Assembly: GCA_031002005.1 (NCBI GenBank)
Contig: CM061921.1
Location: forward strand, 172,306,935 to 172,370,934
DNA length: 64,000 nt
Direction: 5' to 3'
From: Vandiemenella viatica
Taxonomy: Eukaryota; Arthropoda; Insecta; Orthoptera; Morabidae
Made by a program: the position numbers and the translations under genes. Numbering within the stretch: the first letter of the stretch is position 1; each line of letters opens with the position of its first letter. The notes under the pieces were generated by a model. It searched no databases. It saw only the letters and a program-made list of their open reading frames with translations, and was not told the origin of the DNA. Below, piece after piece: positions 31,801 through 43,454 of the stretch.

Positions 31801-32059
31801 CTAGAGTCCACAGCTGGGCACAAAACAGTTAATCCGTTAATCGTTAATTAACGAAGTTAAAAAATTGCGAAAATTTAACTTTTAAGTTAACCCAAAAAAT
31901 CATTAACGGTCTTCTTAACTTCCGTTAAACTGGACTTCCGTTAACATTAATCCGTTACATAGGTTGTTGACATCTATTCGTTTGTTTGAACTGTGTGCCA
32001 CGCCACCACTCGTGTTCGTTGTAGTAGTGGGCGCCCCCTGCTAAAATCCTGGCGGTGGC

Positions 32060-33838
32060 TAGTGTTGCCAACTTAGTGGATTTTCCACTAAAACTGGTGG
32101 TTTCGACCCCCCGTTTAGTGGAGAAATATTGTTTTTAGTGGCTAGTGGTTTTTTATAGTGTTTTTTTTTCTACAGATTCAGTAGAATCCAGTTCAATTAG
32201 TGAAAAGATTAGTGAAACTCAAACTCGAAGCCACTTACACTTTTCGGAATATATTTCTACCTTATTTCAGTAGCATTTACTTTTACTGCGTAGGAAACAT
32301 TGACCTTGTCTGACTTTTTATTTCATTTTACGTTATAGGGTACAATAAGAGCTAGTTGAATTGATTATTAAGGTTTCTAAGAATATTTAATCGATTTATT
32401 CGTTTATTTTATTTAATAATGCTAATTTATTATAAAAAAATGTCACTATTCCGTAATGTCATGATCACTGATTTATTGTTTTTAATCAAATATGAACACT
32501 GACTTCGTGATATTCAACTTTACAAATGATTAAACCATTCAAGGTCTACTAAACATGGTTTTTTTGTGCAGAAAACACTTATTATTTTCAACCAAAAAAA
32601 ATTAATTGATGAAAATTATTAATAGATACATTTGAATAGATAAATATTTTCAACTATCCCTTACTCGATCATCGGGATGTCTCATTGAAGAAATAATAAT
32701 ATTTAATTAAATTGCAATGGAGAACATGCTCCGGTAGCAATTTCCCTACACACCCATCTTACCCCATTCCTGCACCCACCTACATTTGCCCTACACCAAT
32801 ATCTTTCCATGCCTCATCGCCAATTTACGCCTTGTACTCTCCCTTGACCTTCTTCACCCTCCTCCGGTCTTCCAATTAGTCCCATTCCAGCTCTTTTATC
32901 ATATCTGTTACTGATTGCATTCTGCGATAATTTCCAGAAACAAATCTAGCAGCCATTTTTTGCAATCTCTCCAATTCCTGCTCCTCCAACTCCTGTATTT
33001 GATAAAAAAAAATAAAAAAAATAGATTGCCGGAAAATTTGACACTAATGAAAAAAAATTCATAATAAGTGTTGAACAAGCACTAAATCACAACAAAGAAA
33101 ATATAGTTGACATAATAGCTAAGTTCAATAAAAGTGCAGAACTCATAGCAATAGTCGATGTTCAGTGGCGACAAATTCATTTACTGGAATGGAATGAAAC
33201 GATAGATACACAAAAAAAAAGGTATAATATATTGCGTTTCAAAGACTCTCAAGGGAGGTTCTAGATTTACGGAATTAGCGACTTTTGCAATTACTCTTTT
33301 AATACTGCCGCATTCCAATGCCGATGTTGAAAGACTATTTAACAGTATGAATGTAATAAAAAACAAGCGGAGGAACAGAATGAACTTGAATCTTTTAAGT
33401 GAAATATTAAGATTACGTTGCAGCTTGAGGTTGGTAGGAAAATGCTACAATGACTTTGAAATACGTTATGAAGCAAATTGGTACCTAAGAATCATATCAA
33501 TCTACTGATGATGATGGCTCCAACATAAATGATATATCTGAAGAAGATGAGTTAATATAGACTAGCAGTTGAATAAATAATTGGTTGATGATTTGTTGAA
33601 TTACTAATTTATTGCATGTTGATGTACTGATCAATTTTACAGAAATTTAATGTGTAATATGTAATAATAAATGTAATTGTTTTAGTAATATACCCATTAT
33701 TTACTTTCGTAACAACCAAATATTTGTTTAGTGGATGATTTAGTGGTTAAGAGAGTAGCACCGCTTTTTGTTAGTGGTTTTCTGGTGGTTTTAGGAGTTG
33801 AATCTGGTGGGCAGCTAGCTCAGCGGTTGGCAACACTA
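32060..33838. mobile_element. Nested hAT transposon, 1.8 kb
   Basis: Ends are TAGTGTTGCCAAC and GTTGGCAACACTA. The 8-bp duplications are GCGGTGGC (32052-32059) and GCGGCGGC (33839-33846), matching at 7 of 8. Subterminal TTAGTGG and CCACTAAA words repeat many times at both ends. It encodes the C-terminal part of a hAT transposase in the plus orientation, so it is an internally deleted copy. Confidence 0.88.
33030..33508 (+). pseudogene. hAT transposase C-terminus (hATC dimerisation domain)
   Basis: The first frame gives HLLEWNETIDTQKKRY and RFKDSQGRF. After a frame change near 33255 the second frame (33257-33508) is uninterrupted and reads FTELATFAITLLILPHSNAD, VERLFNSMNVIKNKRRNR and LLSEILRLRCSL. 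The PHSNADVERLFS-like block is the signature of the hATC domain, through which these transposases dimerise. The catalytic core is missing. No ATG start exists, so this stretch is easily overlooked. Confidence 0.85.
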
Positions 33839-34079
33839 GCGGCGGCGCGCCAAGCATTTTCAGCCGGCGGCAGCGTGACTATTTTATATTGTGAATTCTG
33901 CAAATGTAAATAAACTAAAAAGCGTCATAACCTATCTTATTGACAAATCAACATTATTATCTGTAATGAGGTGTATTTATTATTACAAAATGTATGTCGT
34001 TATTATACGTTTGGTAAAAACATCGCGTTCAGTTGGTGTTGAAGCAACAGTGACGGATCGGCAGTGTGTGTCGGAAGAG

Positions 34080-34329
34080 TTTTTTTTTTTTTCTTTATTT
34101 TTGGCAATCGGCCTGTAGCCATTCAGCCAGCACTCTATGTATTTTTATATATCGTCAATGTTAATGAAGCTTTCCAATTTTTTTATTACGTGAACGCTCA
34201 ATTAGTAAGACAACACAGGACACATACATCATATACTTAACCTAAACACCCATGCCCTCGGCCGGACTCGAAGCGGCGACCATCGGTACGTGGAGCTAGC
34301 ACTCTAGCCCCTACGCTACCGAGGCCGGC
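34080..34329 (-). mobile_element. tRNA-derived SINE (family A), reverse orientation
   Basis: Read on the minus strand it has the A-box-like GTAGCGTAGGGGCTAGAGTG, the B box GCTTCGAGTCC, GGCATGGGTG just after the B box as in the copy at 12706, and a poly(A) tail (poly-T at 34080-34092). TCGGAAGAG flanks it on both sides (34071-34079 and 34330-34338). It is inserted inside the outer hAT element. Confidence 0.9.
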
Positions 34330-34506
34330 TCGGAAGAGGTTAATCAGACAAACTGTTCGGCCGTCAAATCGGGCATTACTCGGACGAAATTCTGCAAACA
34401 GTGTTGCAGATCAGCAAAAAACTCAACTTTCAGTAACCAGTGCGAAAAAATTCAAAGAAATAATACATAAGTTACAAAAAAGGCGATGTGCAATTTTAAT
34501 TCAAAA

Positions 34507-34561
<55 letters not shown>

Positions 34562-35260
34562 AGAAGCTAGTTTGGCAGCTTCGGCCGTGTAATGTAAAAG
34601 GATGTCACTGACTAACTTCCGTTCTATTTGTTCACGTAAAAACATGCAGGCCATGATTTAGTGAAACCAGGCCGGGTCGTCTAAAGGGGCCCTTAGGTCA
34701 CAGGTAGGCCATGGCACAAAGGTAACCGTAACAGGCATTGGTCGTAGATTTTAGGTTGGCCGCAAATTTCACTGGTCACAGTTTTCACATATTCGGTGTC
34801 CCAGTCCAACTTGTTTTCTATAATATTGTTGCTTTTCATTCTGCATTCATGTTTTTTTTTTTTGTTTTTTTTTTTAAATATATATATAAAGTCACGAGTA
34901 CCTTAATTGTCTCTCGTAAGACAATTTGCAAGTGTTATGTTGATCACAGTCTCAACAAAGATAAAAACAGACAGGAATACCACTTCGTTGTTGTGGCGAT
35001 AGCGTAACCACAATTTGTTAATTTTTATAAATAATTCCACACTTGCATCATGGTACATAACACCTTGAGATAGAGAGCACTATAATACTAATACATCAGT
35101 ACAACTTTTGACTAGTTAACTTTTAACGGATAACTTTAAGTTGCGTTAAATTTATAAACATTTAACGCTTTAACGATTATACAAGTTAACTTTTTAAGTA
35201 GCGGAATAATGATTAACGAAGTTAACGTTTGGATTAACTGTGCCCACCTGTGCTAGAGTC

Positions 35261-36119
35261 CCACAATTTAGAAATGTTTGACAATCAGCCAGCTATCACT
35301 GGGCTGCAAGCTGCAGTTTGGAAGAGGGTGGTATTGTGTGTTGCTATGGAATTGTATCTCATGGTTTTTTGGTGTAGTGAAATGACGAGTTGTCCTCAAT
35401 ATACGATTCAGATAGAGGTAAGTGACAACAGCGGATTATTTTTATTTTCTTCAATGGGACCAGTTTTTGTCTTATATTGATGCAATATACTGGAAGTTAT
35501 TCTGCTTCCAGAAAAGTAACCCTGAATTTTGTAAAGCATGCACAGTGGCTGTAATATGTATCTGCCACTGACGGTCAGTCATAATTTTTTGTGTGTTGAT
35601 GATCAAAATTTGCACCCGTTGAAGCAACAAGGTGCATGAAAACGACGTATATTTTCTGTCCGTCTTACCACAATTTAAAAAGTCGCCATCCAGAAACGTT
35701 AAAGCAAAACCTTGACTACTGAAAAACAACACGCGTCCACAGTCTGTTATTTTATCTACAAGAAATCATATATATCATTGGATAGAGAATTTCGTTTAGC
35801 TGGACGTAAATATGCATCAAAATAACGTCACACGTTTCGTATCTAGTGTATAAATGTTTGAAGGTGAAATCAAGTGAAAACCACAAGAATTTTCTGGACA
35901 GAAATAAAGTTTAAATTTTTTGTAAGTAATTGAATTAGTATAATAACATTTCCGGCATCTGGTGCATTGTCCCATCTGTTCATGGTTCATATTACACAAT
36001 ATCTGCGATTCTTTACTTATATAGGATGCCGGTTCGATACGCAGTCCAGAATTCAATTTTTGGATTTTCTTCAGGCAAACGTTCTCTCTACTGTAGTGAC
36101 CCTACATGACCATTTAGTT
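35261..36119. other. No recognised gene
   Basis: AT-rich sequence between the nested hAT block and the Helitron helicase remnant. Frames such as 35250-35480 show no family I recognise. The Helitron's upstream coding part may have decayed here. Confidence 0.4.
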
Positions 36120-38345
36120 AAAAAGTATTTAAAACGATTAACAATAAATTTGCAGCTGCTGAAAATGTAAATGGTACAACAATACATTCAAAATTTTTAA
36201 TAGGAGTAAATAAGTATTTTGAGAACACAATTACTTTCATTTGCTCAATTTCAAGAGGAAATTAATGACTGCAAATTTATGTTTATAGATGAAATGAGCA
36301 TGATTGGATAGAGTCCTTTAAGGAAAATTGATTTAAGCTATTCCTTAAAGACAAGATGAAACATTTTGTGGATTGATTATTCATTGGTGATATCAAACAT
36401 TTACCGCCTGGTAAAGACAGTCCACTTTACAGTGATAGTTAGCGACCGGGTTATATGCATTTGCATATTTGCATATTAAGCCCATTTTCACCACTTATGG
36501 CACATTTTATCTGAAACCAAGTGATGATGCATATTTTCGCTATATTTAAAATGTTTTTCGGCAGTGTACGTAGTTAGTAAATAAAATCTTATGTTGTAGC
36601 TGGAAAAACCTACTAGCAGCACAGCTCTTACTCTACGACGACTAGCTGAAAAAACTACGACCCACGTTTGGGAAAGGAAATAAACTGATTTCAACAACAA
36701 AGAAAGCGTTTCTTGAGGTACAACCTCATAATTATGCCTATTAAAAAAAAATGCCAAATGTTCCTTCACCTCCGGAACCAGTGGTAACTGGATAGGCGAC
36801 GTGGGTTGAAACTGTACTGTTTTACAATGAACATTTCGAGCCCATTAAAGGTGTAGTAAACGACTTTCATAGTGGAGAGGCTATGACAGTTTGTCAGCAC
36901 AAGGAAGCATTTAACAATTCTAGTATTTAAACCATATCTGTCATTAGCATTCATTTTTCCTACATACCTACGAGTATTAAAAAGTTTAAAACGGAAGTTT
37001 TGACGTTGACTAAATCTATTCAGTTAATGAAAAAATCCACATTGTGTAAACTTAAAGTGAAGTTTGAAAATATTTTGAGCAATAACCAAGGTTTTGAACC
37101 TTTGTGTCAAATTGATAGTTTCAGTAACGGGACGGGTGAACTTTTTCCAGAAACAATGACTGCTAACACAGCACCCAATTTCAAATAATGCCCAGTTACA
37201 TCAGTCGATATGGAATGGTCCATATCAACTTGTAAAAATATTTGAGCGGTCAAAGAAATAATTTTGCTATTGAATATTTGGAACAGTACCCGATTGTTTA
37301 AATTTACAGAAGTAAAAAAAAAAAGTTAAATAATTGATAATTATCGAATTTATAAATATGCTATTCAACTACTTACTAATTGCAAGCTGATTTTCAAATA
37401 AAAGTCTAAAAATTATTGTTTTTATACTATATAATGTTGAATATTTTGATACTTTTCATGCATATTTTTAGCATTTTTCATACATATTTCTAGCTTTTTG
37501 TATATTGCATATAATCCGGTCTCTAGTGATAATATTCAAGAAAATGAATTCCTCTTAGATGGAAAATTATTATTCACATAAAATATTCAGAAATATTGTG
37601 ACTTATCCTTATCATTCCGACAAAATGAATCTTAACAAATACTTCACGATATATTTGATCGTATTCGGAATGGCGAGAGTACAATTGAAGACTATGAAAC
37701 ATTAATATGACATGTAGTCTACAAATTTTTAAAATACGGGAACGTAATTTTTTCAAAGATGCCATTAGACTATTTGCTAAAAATAAAAATGTTTAAGAAT
37801 TTAATAATAAAAACTTGAAGTATTGCTTCAACCTGATGCTTATATTCCAGCTGATCATAATCGTTTTGCAGCAAAGAAAACTGGAGCAGTTTAGGTGTAA
37901 CTTTTTCTATTGGATCTAAGGTAATTTATGGGTCGTAAAATGACCCAACTGGAGCTTTAGGTTGAAGATATTATTTACTAAGGAAATCTAAGTCCACCTT
38001 ATCATATGTTAAGAGTGATAATGGTTTGTTTTGAAAATTATTTTCATTCAATTTATGAAAATAGTGGATGAGTTCCTATTCCACCGACAATTACATTTTT
38101 TCAAAGAGGGAATATCACTTGTTCAAGAAAACAATTTCCGATACAATTATCTTTCGCAATCACAATTTATAAATCTCAAGGTTTAATACTGGATAAAGTT
38201 GTTGTAGATATTGGAAAAAAAAACTTCTGTTGGTTTAACATATGTTGCATTATTGGGGGTAAAAACTTCATAAGGTCTAGGATTAATTAGAAGATTTTCT
38301 TATGACAGAATTAGTAATATTAAAACTACGAGTATGTTAAATTTG
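36120..38345 (+). pseudogene. Helitron Pif1-type helicase remnant, split by a hAT insertion
   Basis: The pieces read AAENVNGTTIHSKF, FQEEINDCKFMFIDEMSMIG (Walker B-like IDEMSM), then after the insertion IQENEFLLDG, LHDIFDRIRNGESTIEDYE, and finally ITIYKSQGLILDKVVVDIG and VGLTYVALLG. These are the ordered motifs of the Pif1/RecD-like helicase domain in Helitrons, including the late IYKSQGLTL block. Stops and frame changes are numerous. No Rep nuclease motif is seen. The word AGCTAGT at 38611-38617 could be a CTRRT-type 3' end, without convincing hairpin. Confidence 0.75.
36439..37524 (+). mobile_element. hAT insertion within the Helitron remnant
   Basis: It separates two helicase segments. 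The left end has AGCGACCGGGTTATATGCA and the right end, in reverse, AGAGACCGGATTATATGCA. The flanks AGTGATAG (36431-36438) and AGTGATAA (37525-37532) agree at 7 of 8, fitting a hAT duplication. Inside, a plus-strand remnant reads WVETVLFYNEHFEPIKGVVN and later NFK followed by CPVTSVDMEWS, like the C-terminal part of a hAT-type transposase with a degraded PVTSxDVERSFS block. ATGCATATT words are repeated near both ends. Confidence 0.75.
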
Positions 38346-40680
38346 CAGATAACAGGAAGAAACACGAAAGATAAATTTTGTATATAATTAAAACAAATTA
38401 AATGAATTGTTTTTATTAATATTTAAAGATTGCGTTTAATTGTGAAGGTGAGTAGTTATTTATTATCAACAAACTAAACACACGTTTTTTGATAATACTT
38501 CTTGAAGATTTAATATTACTATTCCAATTGATATTATTTAATTTCTTTAATTGCATATAATATTTCTTATACTAAAACTTGGCGAACTACCAGGAACTTT
38601 AGCTAGTATAAAGATACCACTTACTATTAACGTTTATATATGGTGATGTATATTAAATTTTACATACATAAAAGAGACAGAACAGTCACGTATTTTATCA
38701 TCTCTGAATACCAGTCCATAAGAAGTAAAAAAAATAAAAAAATAATAGCGATAGCAATATGGCTTTATTTGTTGGCCACTAAGCTTTTTTCATGTATGCA
38801 CGAGCCAACAATCTCAGTATTTATGTGCTGACAGTTTTGAATCAACCATGTACTTCAGATACAGGATGGTCATCATTACGAAGTTATCCAAACCGGATGG
38901 TGCGCTTCCAAGGCTTACTTGTTTAAATTCCAGGATTGTCTTAACGTTTCCTGTTTAAATCAGAAATGTTATGGATTTTAAATGTTTTTGCTATAGGTAG
39001 TTCTTCCGCAGCTACTCGTTACAATAAAAAAATATTATTTAGATACTTCCGATGAAACTGCTTCAATATCACTAAAATTATTTAAATGTTAATTTATCAC
39101 TCTTAATACTTAATTGGGAATATTTTATCAACTTCAGTGAATGCGGTGTACGTCTCAAAATCTTTTAGAGGTCAAAGATTCCACTGTTTACCATATATTT
39201 ATTCAATTACAACGCACAGAGTCCTATTAATGCTGTAAGTTTTGGAAGAAGTAGCAAACTTATTCCAATGACTTTTTTTTTGTAGCATTTATGTAAAGCA
39301 ATTTTTAGTTTTCCTTGAGCAGTCAGAAGAAATAACCTAGAATTACAGCATATAACCCATTCCTTTAAGGAAAGACGTGTAAAGTGATTGTTAAAACTCT
39401 TTAAACCCTTTTTTTCTTTTGTTTCTTCTTCACGGATTTGCCCGTCTGGCCTATTCCAACCCTACGCATCATTTCCTGTGCCACTAGATATTAAAGACGA
39501 TTTTATGTCCTTTTTCACTAGCTGCTTTACTTATGACCATTTTTCTTGTTCTTACTTCGGTCCAATGTAACTAAATTAAAACTTTGTTCTGACAAACGTG
39601 TTTCGATTTATTAAATCATTTGGGTTTCCTAAGAGGATTTATATACTTATTTTTTAATAGCGAAGTACTGTGTTTCTGTAAGTCTATTATTATGTGTTAG
39701 CTATTACTATATCTACATTATTAATAGTTTTTATTTGCTTAGGATATATCAGTCTGTAAATGTTCCACATCGGCTTTCAGTACGACCTTATTCATTTTTT
39801 CACACACGCACTATATTCTTATTGTATTCAAACCAAGTTTCACACTAGTTATGTTTACGCAACTTATAAACACGTATCTATTATTGTATTCCAGTTTATT
39901 CAGAATTATAAAATGTCATACAAATGTGCATAGCCAAAATATTTTCCCATTGTTTCTTTGGGTTTAAGCTACGTCTATAGAAATGAACAAAACGATATTC
40001 GTACCACAGCATACAGTTTGCGGCGGTCTCATGTAGCTGCCCTTCTTCGTGCTGGTAAAAGTCGGATCAAGGATTACCAAAATACGCCGCTAAAAACATT
40101 TTCCATCCTGGTTTTTTGTACGCAGAGCTATAAATTAATAAATAGTCCAAGAGAAGCGGGAATCTATACGAAATGAATATATAGGAATTCGCTGAAGATA
40201 AAATGTTTACTGGATGCGGTTAATCGCTTTACACAGAAGTATGTTAAGCTATGTTGTGCATGATGAATGGTTTTATTAGACCCTAGGCCACTAACTGATA
40301 ACTATAACAGAATCTGACATATTTTGGGATTTTAAGAATCAAATGTGATATCTAAGTAATGCGCATGCCTGTCAACCAGAACGTTTTTACTGTAAGATTG
40401 TGCTGTTTGGCTATAAATTCTTTTATGATGAAGCCAATGAAAAGAGCTGGGACTGTTGCTAAACTTTGGAGCTGACTAACGGGAATCCAGGAGGACTCGC
40501 TGTCCCGGCGCCCAAATTTCCTGCTAGCATATAACAAACAAAGAGGCAATTTGCAACCGACGTACGGCTTCTGAGCGGACCAGATTTATCCGGAAGAGAT
40601 TTTTGCGCCTTTTGGTTTTCTTCGAGTACTCATTAAAATTATGGTGCTATGAGGGACGCTTGATTGTTGCGTGATTTCAG
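38346..40680. other. No recognised gene
   Basis: AT-rich sequence without a coding frame, terminal repeat or tandem array that I can support. Confidence 0.4.
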
Positions 40681-40718
40681 TTTTCAACCGACTTCAAAAC
40701 AAGGAGGAGGTTCTCAAT

Positions 40719-40763
<45 letters not shown>

Positions 40764-41582
40764 CGTTTTGCATGTATGTTCAGCGATATCTTCATTAATT
40801 TTGATACGATTTAAATGAAATTTTTTAGTGGTTAGGGTATACCTCCAAAGTGGTCAAATATGAATTTCATTGAGAAACCATTACTTCTACTCCTTTCAAC
40901 TACTTAATTTTAATACAAACCCACATTTTTTATCCGATTTCGATGGAACTTTGGACATGTATAGTCGAAAATAAAGAGAAAAATACTGTCAAGTTTTGGT
41001 TTAAAAAAACTGAACCCCTCTCCCCCTATCTAACCCCTTAATTTTGCCGATATTCTTTACACAAAGCTATTGTCGACACGATTGAACTGAGCTCCATAAA
41101 AGTTGGCATATACATGTAATTTTTCATGGAGATGGTTTCTGAAAAAAAAAAAAAAAAATAGAAAACCACCATTTATACCTCTCAATTTTATTTAAACCTA
41201 CATTTCTTATCTTATTTTGATTGAAATTGGCACATGTACACTTTAAAACACATAGAAAAATCCTGTCAACATTTAGTCTGTCAAAGCTCAACACCTCTCC
41301 CTCCTTCCACCCCCTCAAATTTTGTTAATGATCTTAATAAAAAGCTACAGTCGATACCGTTTGATTGATTTTCATCAAAGTTGACATATACATGTAATTT
41401 TTCATGGAGAAGGTTTCTGACCAAAAAAATAAAAAAAACACCCCCACCCCATTACACCCTTTAATTTCTATACAAACGCACATTTTATATCCGATTTTGA
41501 TGCAACTTTGGACATGTATAGTCAAAAATAAACAGAAAAATACTGCCAACTTTTGGTTTAAAAAATGAAGCCCTCTTCCCCA
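40681..41582 (+). repeat. Satellite-like array of about 280-bp units
   Basis: It opens CAACCGACTTCAAAACAAGG and AGGAGGTTCTCAATTC followed by 43 T. Then words recur in order three times: a TATCCGATTTYGATGGAACT block at about 40939, 41211 and 41489, ACATGTATAGTC, AATACTGTCAA, and CCCCTCTCCCCC. A TATACATGTAATTTTTCATG block appears at about 41109 and 41388. The same repeat forms the left part of the insertion at 25816. No coding content; this is a dispersed family with internal tandem amplification. Confidence 0.75.
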
Positions 41583-41585
41583 GTC

Positions 41586-42400
41586 CGTGTAAAGATTGGC
41601 AGTTGGAGTTAAACGCTAAAGAGTGCCAAGTTATGCGTGTAATAAAAAGGTGACACAATTTAAGTATGAATGAATTATTAATGATACTGTCCTTAGAACG
41701 GTAGATTCCGCTAAATACCTAGGGATAACAATTCGTAATAATTTGTCATGGAATGAGCATATCGAAAATGTAATGGGGAAAGCAAATCGTATGCTCCGAT
41801 TTCTAGGTCGTAATTTAAATCAAAGGCCTCCAGAAGTTAAATCGATTGTATACAAGTCAGTAGTACGTCCTCACTTAGAATATTGTTGTTCTGTATGGTG
41901 TCCCCATCAAAAGGGGTTAATGGAGTCATTAGAGAAGTTCCAAAGAAGAGTCGCCCCATTCGTTACAGGTATATATAGTTGGAGGGAAAGGGTAAGTGCG
42001 ATGTAGAAGGAGCTAGGTTGGAAAGACCTGGAACACCGAAGGCGTTCATATCTCGGAATGACCGCGAAAATAAGATAAGAGAAATCAGGGGCAGAACCGA
42101 TGCATTTCTGTACTCATTTTTCCCACGAGCTATTAGGGAATGGAATAGAAAGGATTTACCGGGCGAGTAAATTTAAAATCCGACTTGAGTAGCTTTCGAT
42201 AAAGCACACTCCGGCCATCCTAATCTGGGTTTTCCATGGTTTTCCCGGATCACTCCAGGTAAATGCTGGGATGGTTCTTCACAATAGCACATGGGGGCCT
42301 CCTGCCATTTCCCGTATATCCCTTCCAAACTATCACCATTTTGGAAAGGTGCAATGCACCCACCGCCACACACTTGTAGTGAATCGCGGAGTAATTATAA
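41586..42400 (+). pseudogene. CR1-like LINE 3' end with SINE-like 3' UTR
   Basis: The frames read WQLELNAKECQVMRV, DSAKYLGITIRNNLSWNEHI, SIVYKSVVRPHLEYCCSVWC, KFQRRVAPFVTG and then IREWNRKDLPGE with a stop at 42168-42170. This is the thumb/C-terminal region after RT of CR1-like LINEs, and is probably the same family as the fragment at 1-1140. One frame change lies near 41985-42010. The 3' UTR (about 42210-42370) contains GGGTTTTCCATGGTTTTCCC and ATCACTCCAGGTAAATGC, matching the body of SINE family B. TAATTATAATAATAAG-type tail follows. Confidence 0.8.
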
Positions 42401-42994
42401 TAATAAGTATACTGGCAGTGACGAAAAATTTCATGAATGATCTAACATGATCTAGAACTTAGTGGATGCTCTCTTCGGTGAATTTTTGTTTTGGGACTGT
42501 AGGCATTTTCAAATCAGTGTAAAGTGAGGGAATTTTCACGCGTTTGACTGCCAGCTAGTAGAATAGTGAAGATCAGACATAGGTCCTTAAACTTTCTACG
42601 CTCCTGGCTGAGGATTAAAGATCATATATTAGAACTTCGGTAACTCCATTATCCGTCGCCAATGTTTAATGCTTCTACCTCAGCTCTAGAATTCAAGAAC
42701 CTAAGTACTGAGGAATATAGCCTGTTTCATAAAATTTTGATTTTTATGAAAAAAGTTAAGCTCCAAATCAGACAAGTTTTGCAGGCATGACGATTAGACT
42801 CCGAAACTTAAGTAGTAAAACGGTTTACATTCCTACGTACAGTTGCAATGTTCATTTTAAAATTATAAAACTTGGCTTTTAATTTATTTTAAAACCTTCT
42901 AAAGCCAAGCATATTTTATGCCACCAGAAATTTGGTATTTATGTGTAATCGAGCATACTATGATGCATACTTTTCATACTACACCAAGCGTGTT

Positions 42995-43190
42995 GGGTGA
43001 ACGGTTAACGTACTGGCCTCGCATTCGGGAGGGCGCGGGTTCGAATCTCAATCCGAATATCCAGATTTTGGGTTTTCCATGGCTTCCAGGTGGATGCTTC
43101 CTTCAAAAGGCTATGGCCGAATTCCTTCCAGTTCAAAGTCTCCAGTCCCATCCCGCCGCTAATGACCTTGACAGTTCTGTGCGTTCAAAC
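42995..43190 (+). mobile_element. SINE family B, degenerate copy
   Basis: tRNA-like head with GGCCTCGCATTCGGGAGGGC and the B box GGTTCGAATCT. The core GGGTTTTCCATGG is followed by AGGTGGATGC, missing about 15 bases relative to the full-length copy at 53413. It then has CTTCCTTCAAAAGGCTATGG. No clear target duplication. Confidence 0.8.
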
Positions 43191-43319
43191 AAACAGGAAT
43201 TCATTTCACTCTTTCTTATGATACCTGGTTTGGGTTCAGGCTTTGTACAGATTGTGTAGAGTGAAGGCATACGACACTGTTGATGGAGATTCGACCACTG
43301 AATGGCTGAATGGGGTTGT

Positions 43320-43400
43320 TAAGCCTGTCCGGCATCTTTCGGAAGAGTAGGCCTGAATAGGCCGGCACCAGGTTTCTCTCTCTCCCTTCTTCGTCTCGCA
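43320..43400 (+). repeat. Dispersed repeat, copy 1
   Basis: TTCGGAAGAGTAGGCCTGAA, then GGCACCAGGTTTCTC and CCCTTCTTC. A second copy lies at 44686-44763 (ACGGAAGAGTAGGCCTGAAT, then CTGACACCAGGTTTCACC and CCCTTCTTC). The tandem array at 43455-44470 lies between the two. Confidence 0.6.
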
Positions 43401-43454
43401 TTGTATATCTTACGTGTGTTTTCCTATATTTCACTTTTCAGCCACCACTACCTA

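Larger units (their letters stand above)
31809..35252. mobile_element. 3.4-kb hAT transposon hosting a second hAT and a SINE
   Basis: The ends CACAGCTGGGCACA and, in reverse, CACAGGTGGGCACAGTTAAT form the terminal inverted repeat. The target duplication CTAGAGTC is perfect (31801-31808 and 35253-35260). Subterminal regions on both sides are crowded with GTTAAC/CGTTAA words, probably transposase-binding repeats. Removing the nested insertions leaves about 1.4 kb without an intact transposase. A frame with RSVGVEATVTDRQC before the SINE and VRPSNRALLGRN after it may be an N-terminal remnant. A run of 47 T lies at 34509-34555. Confidence 0.9.
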
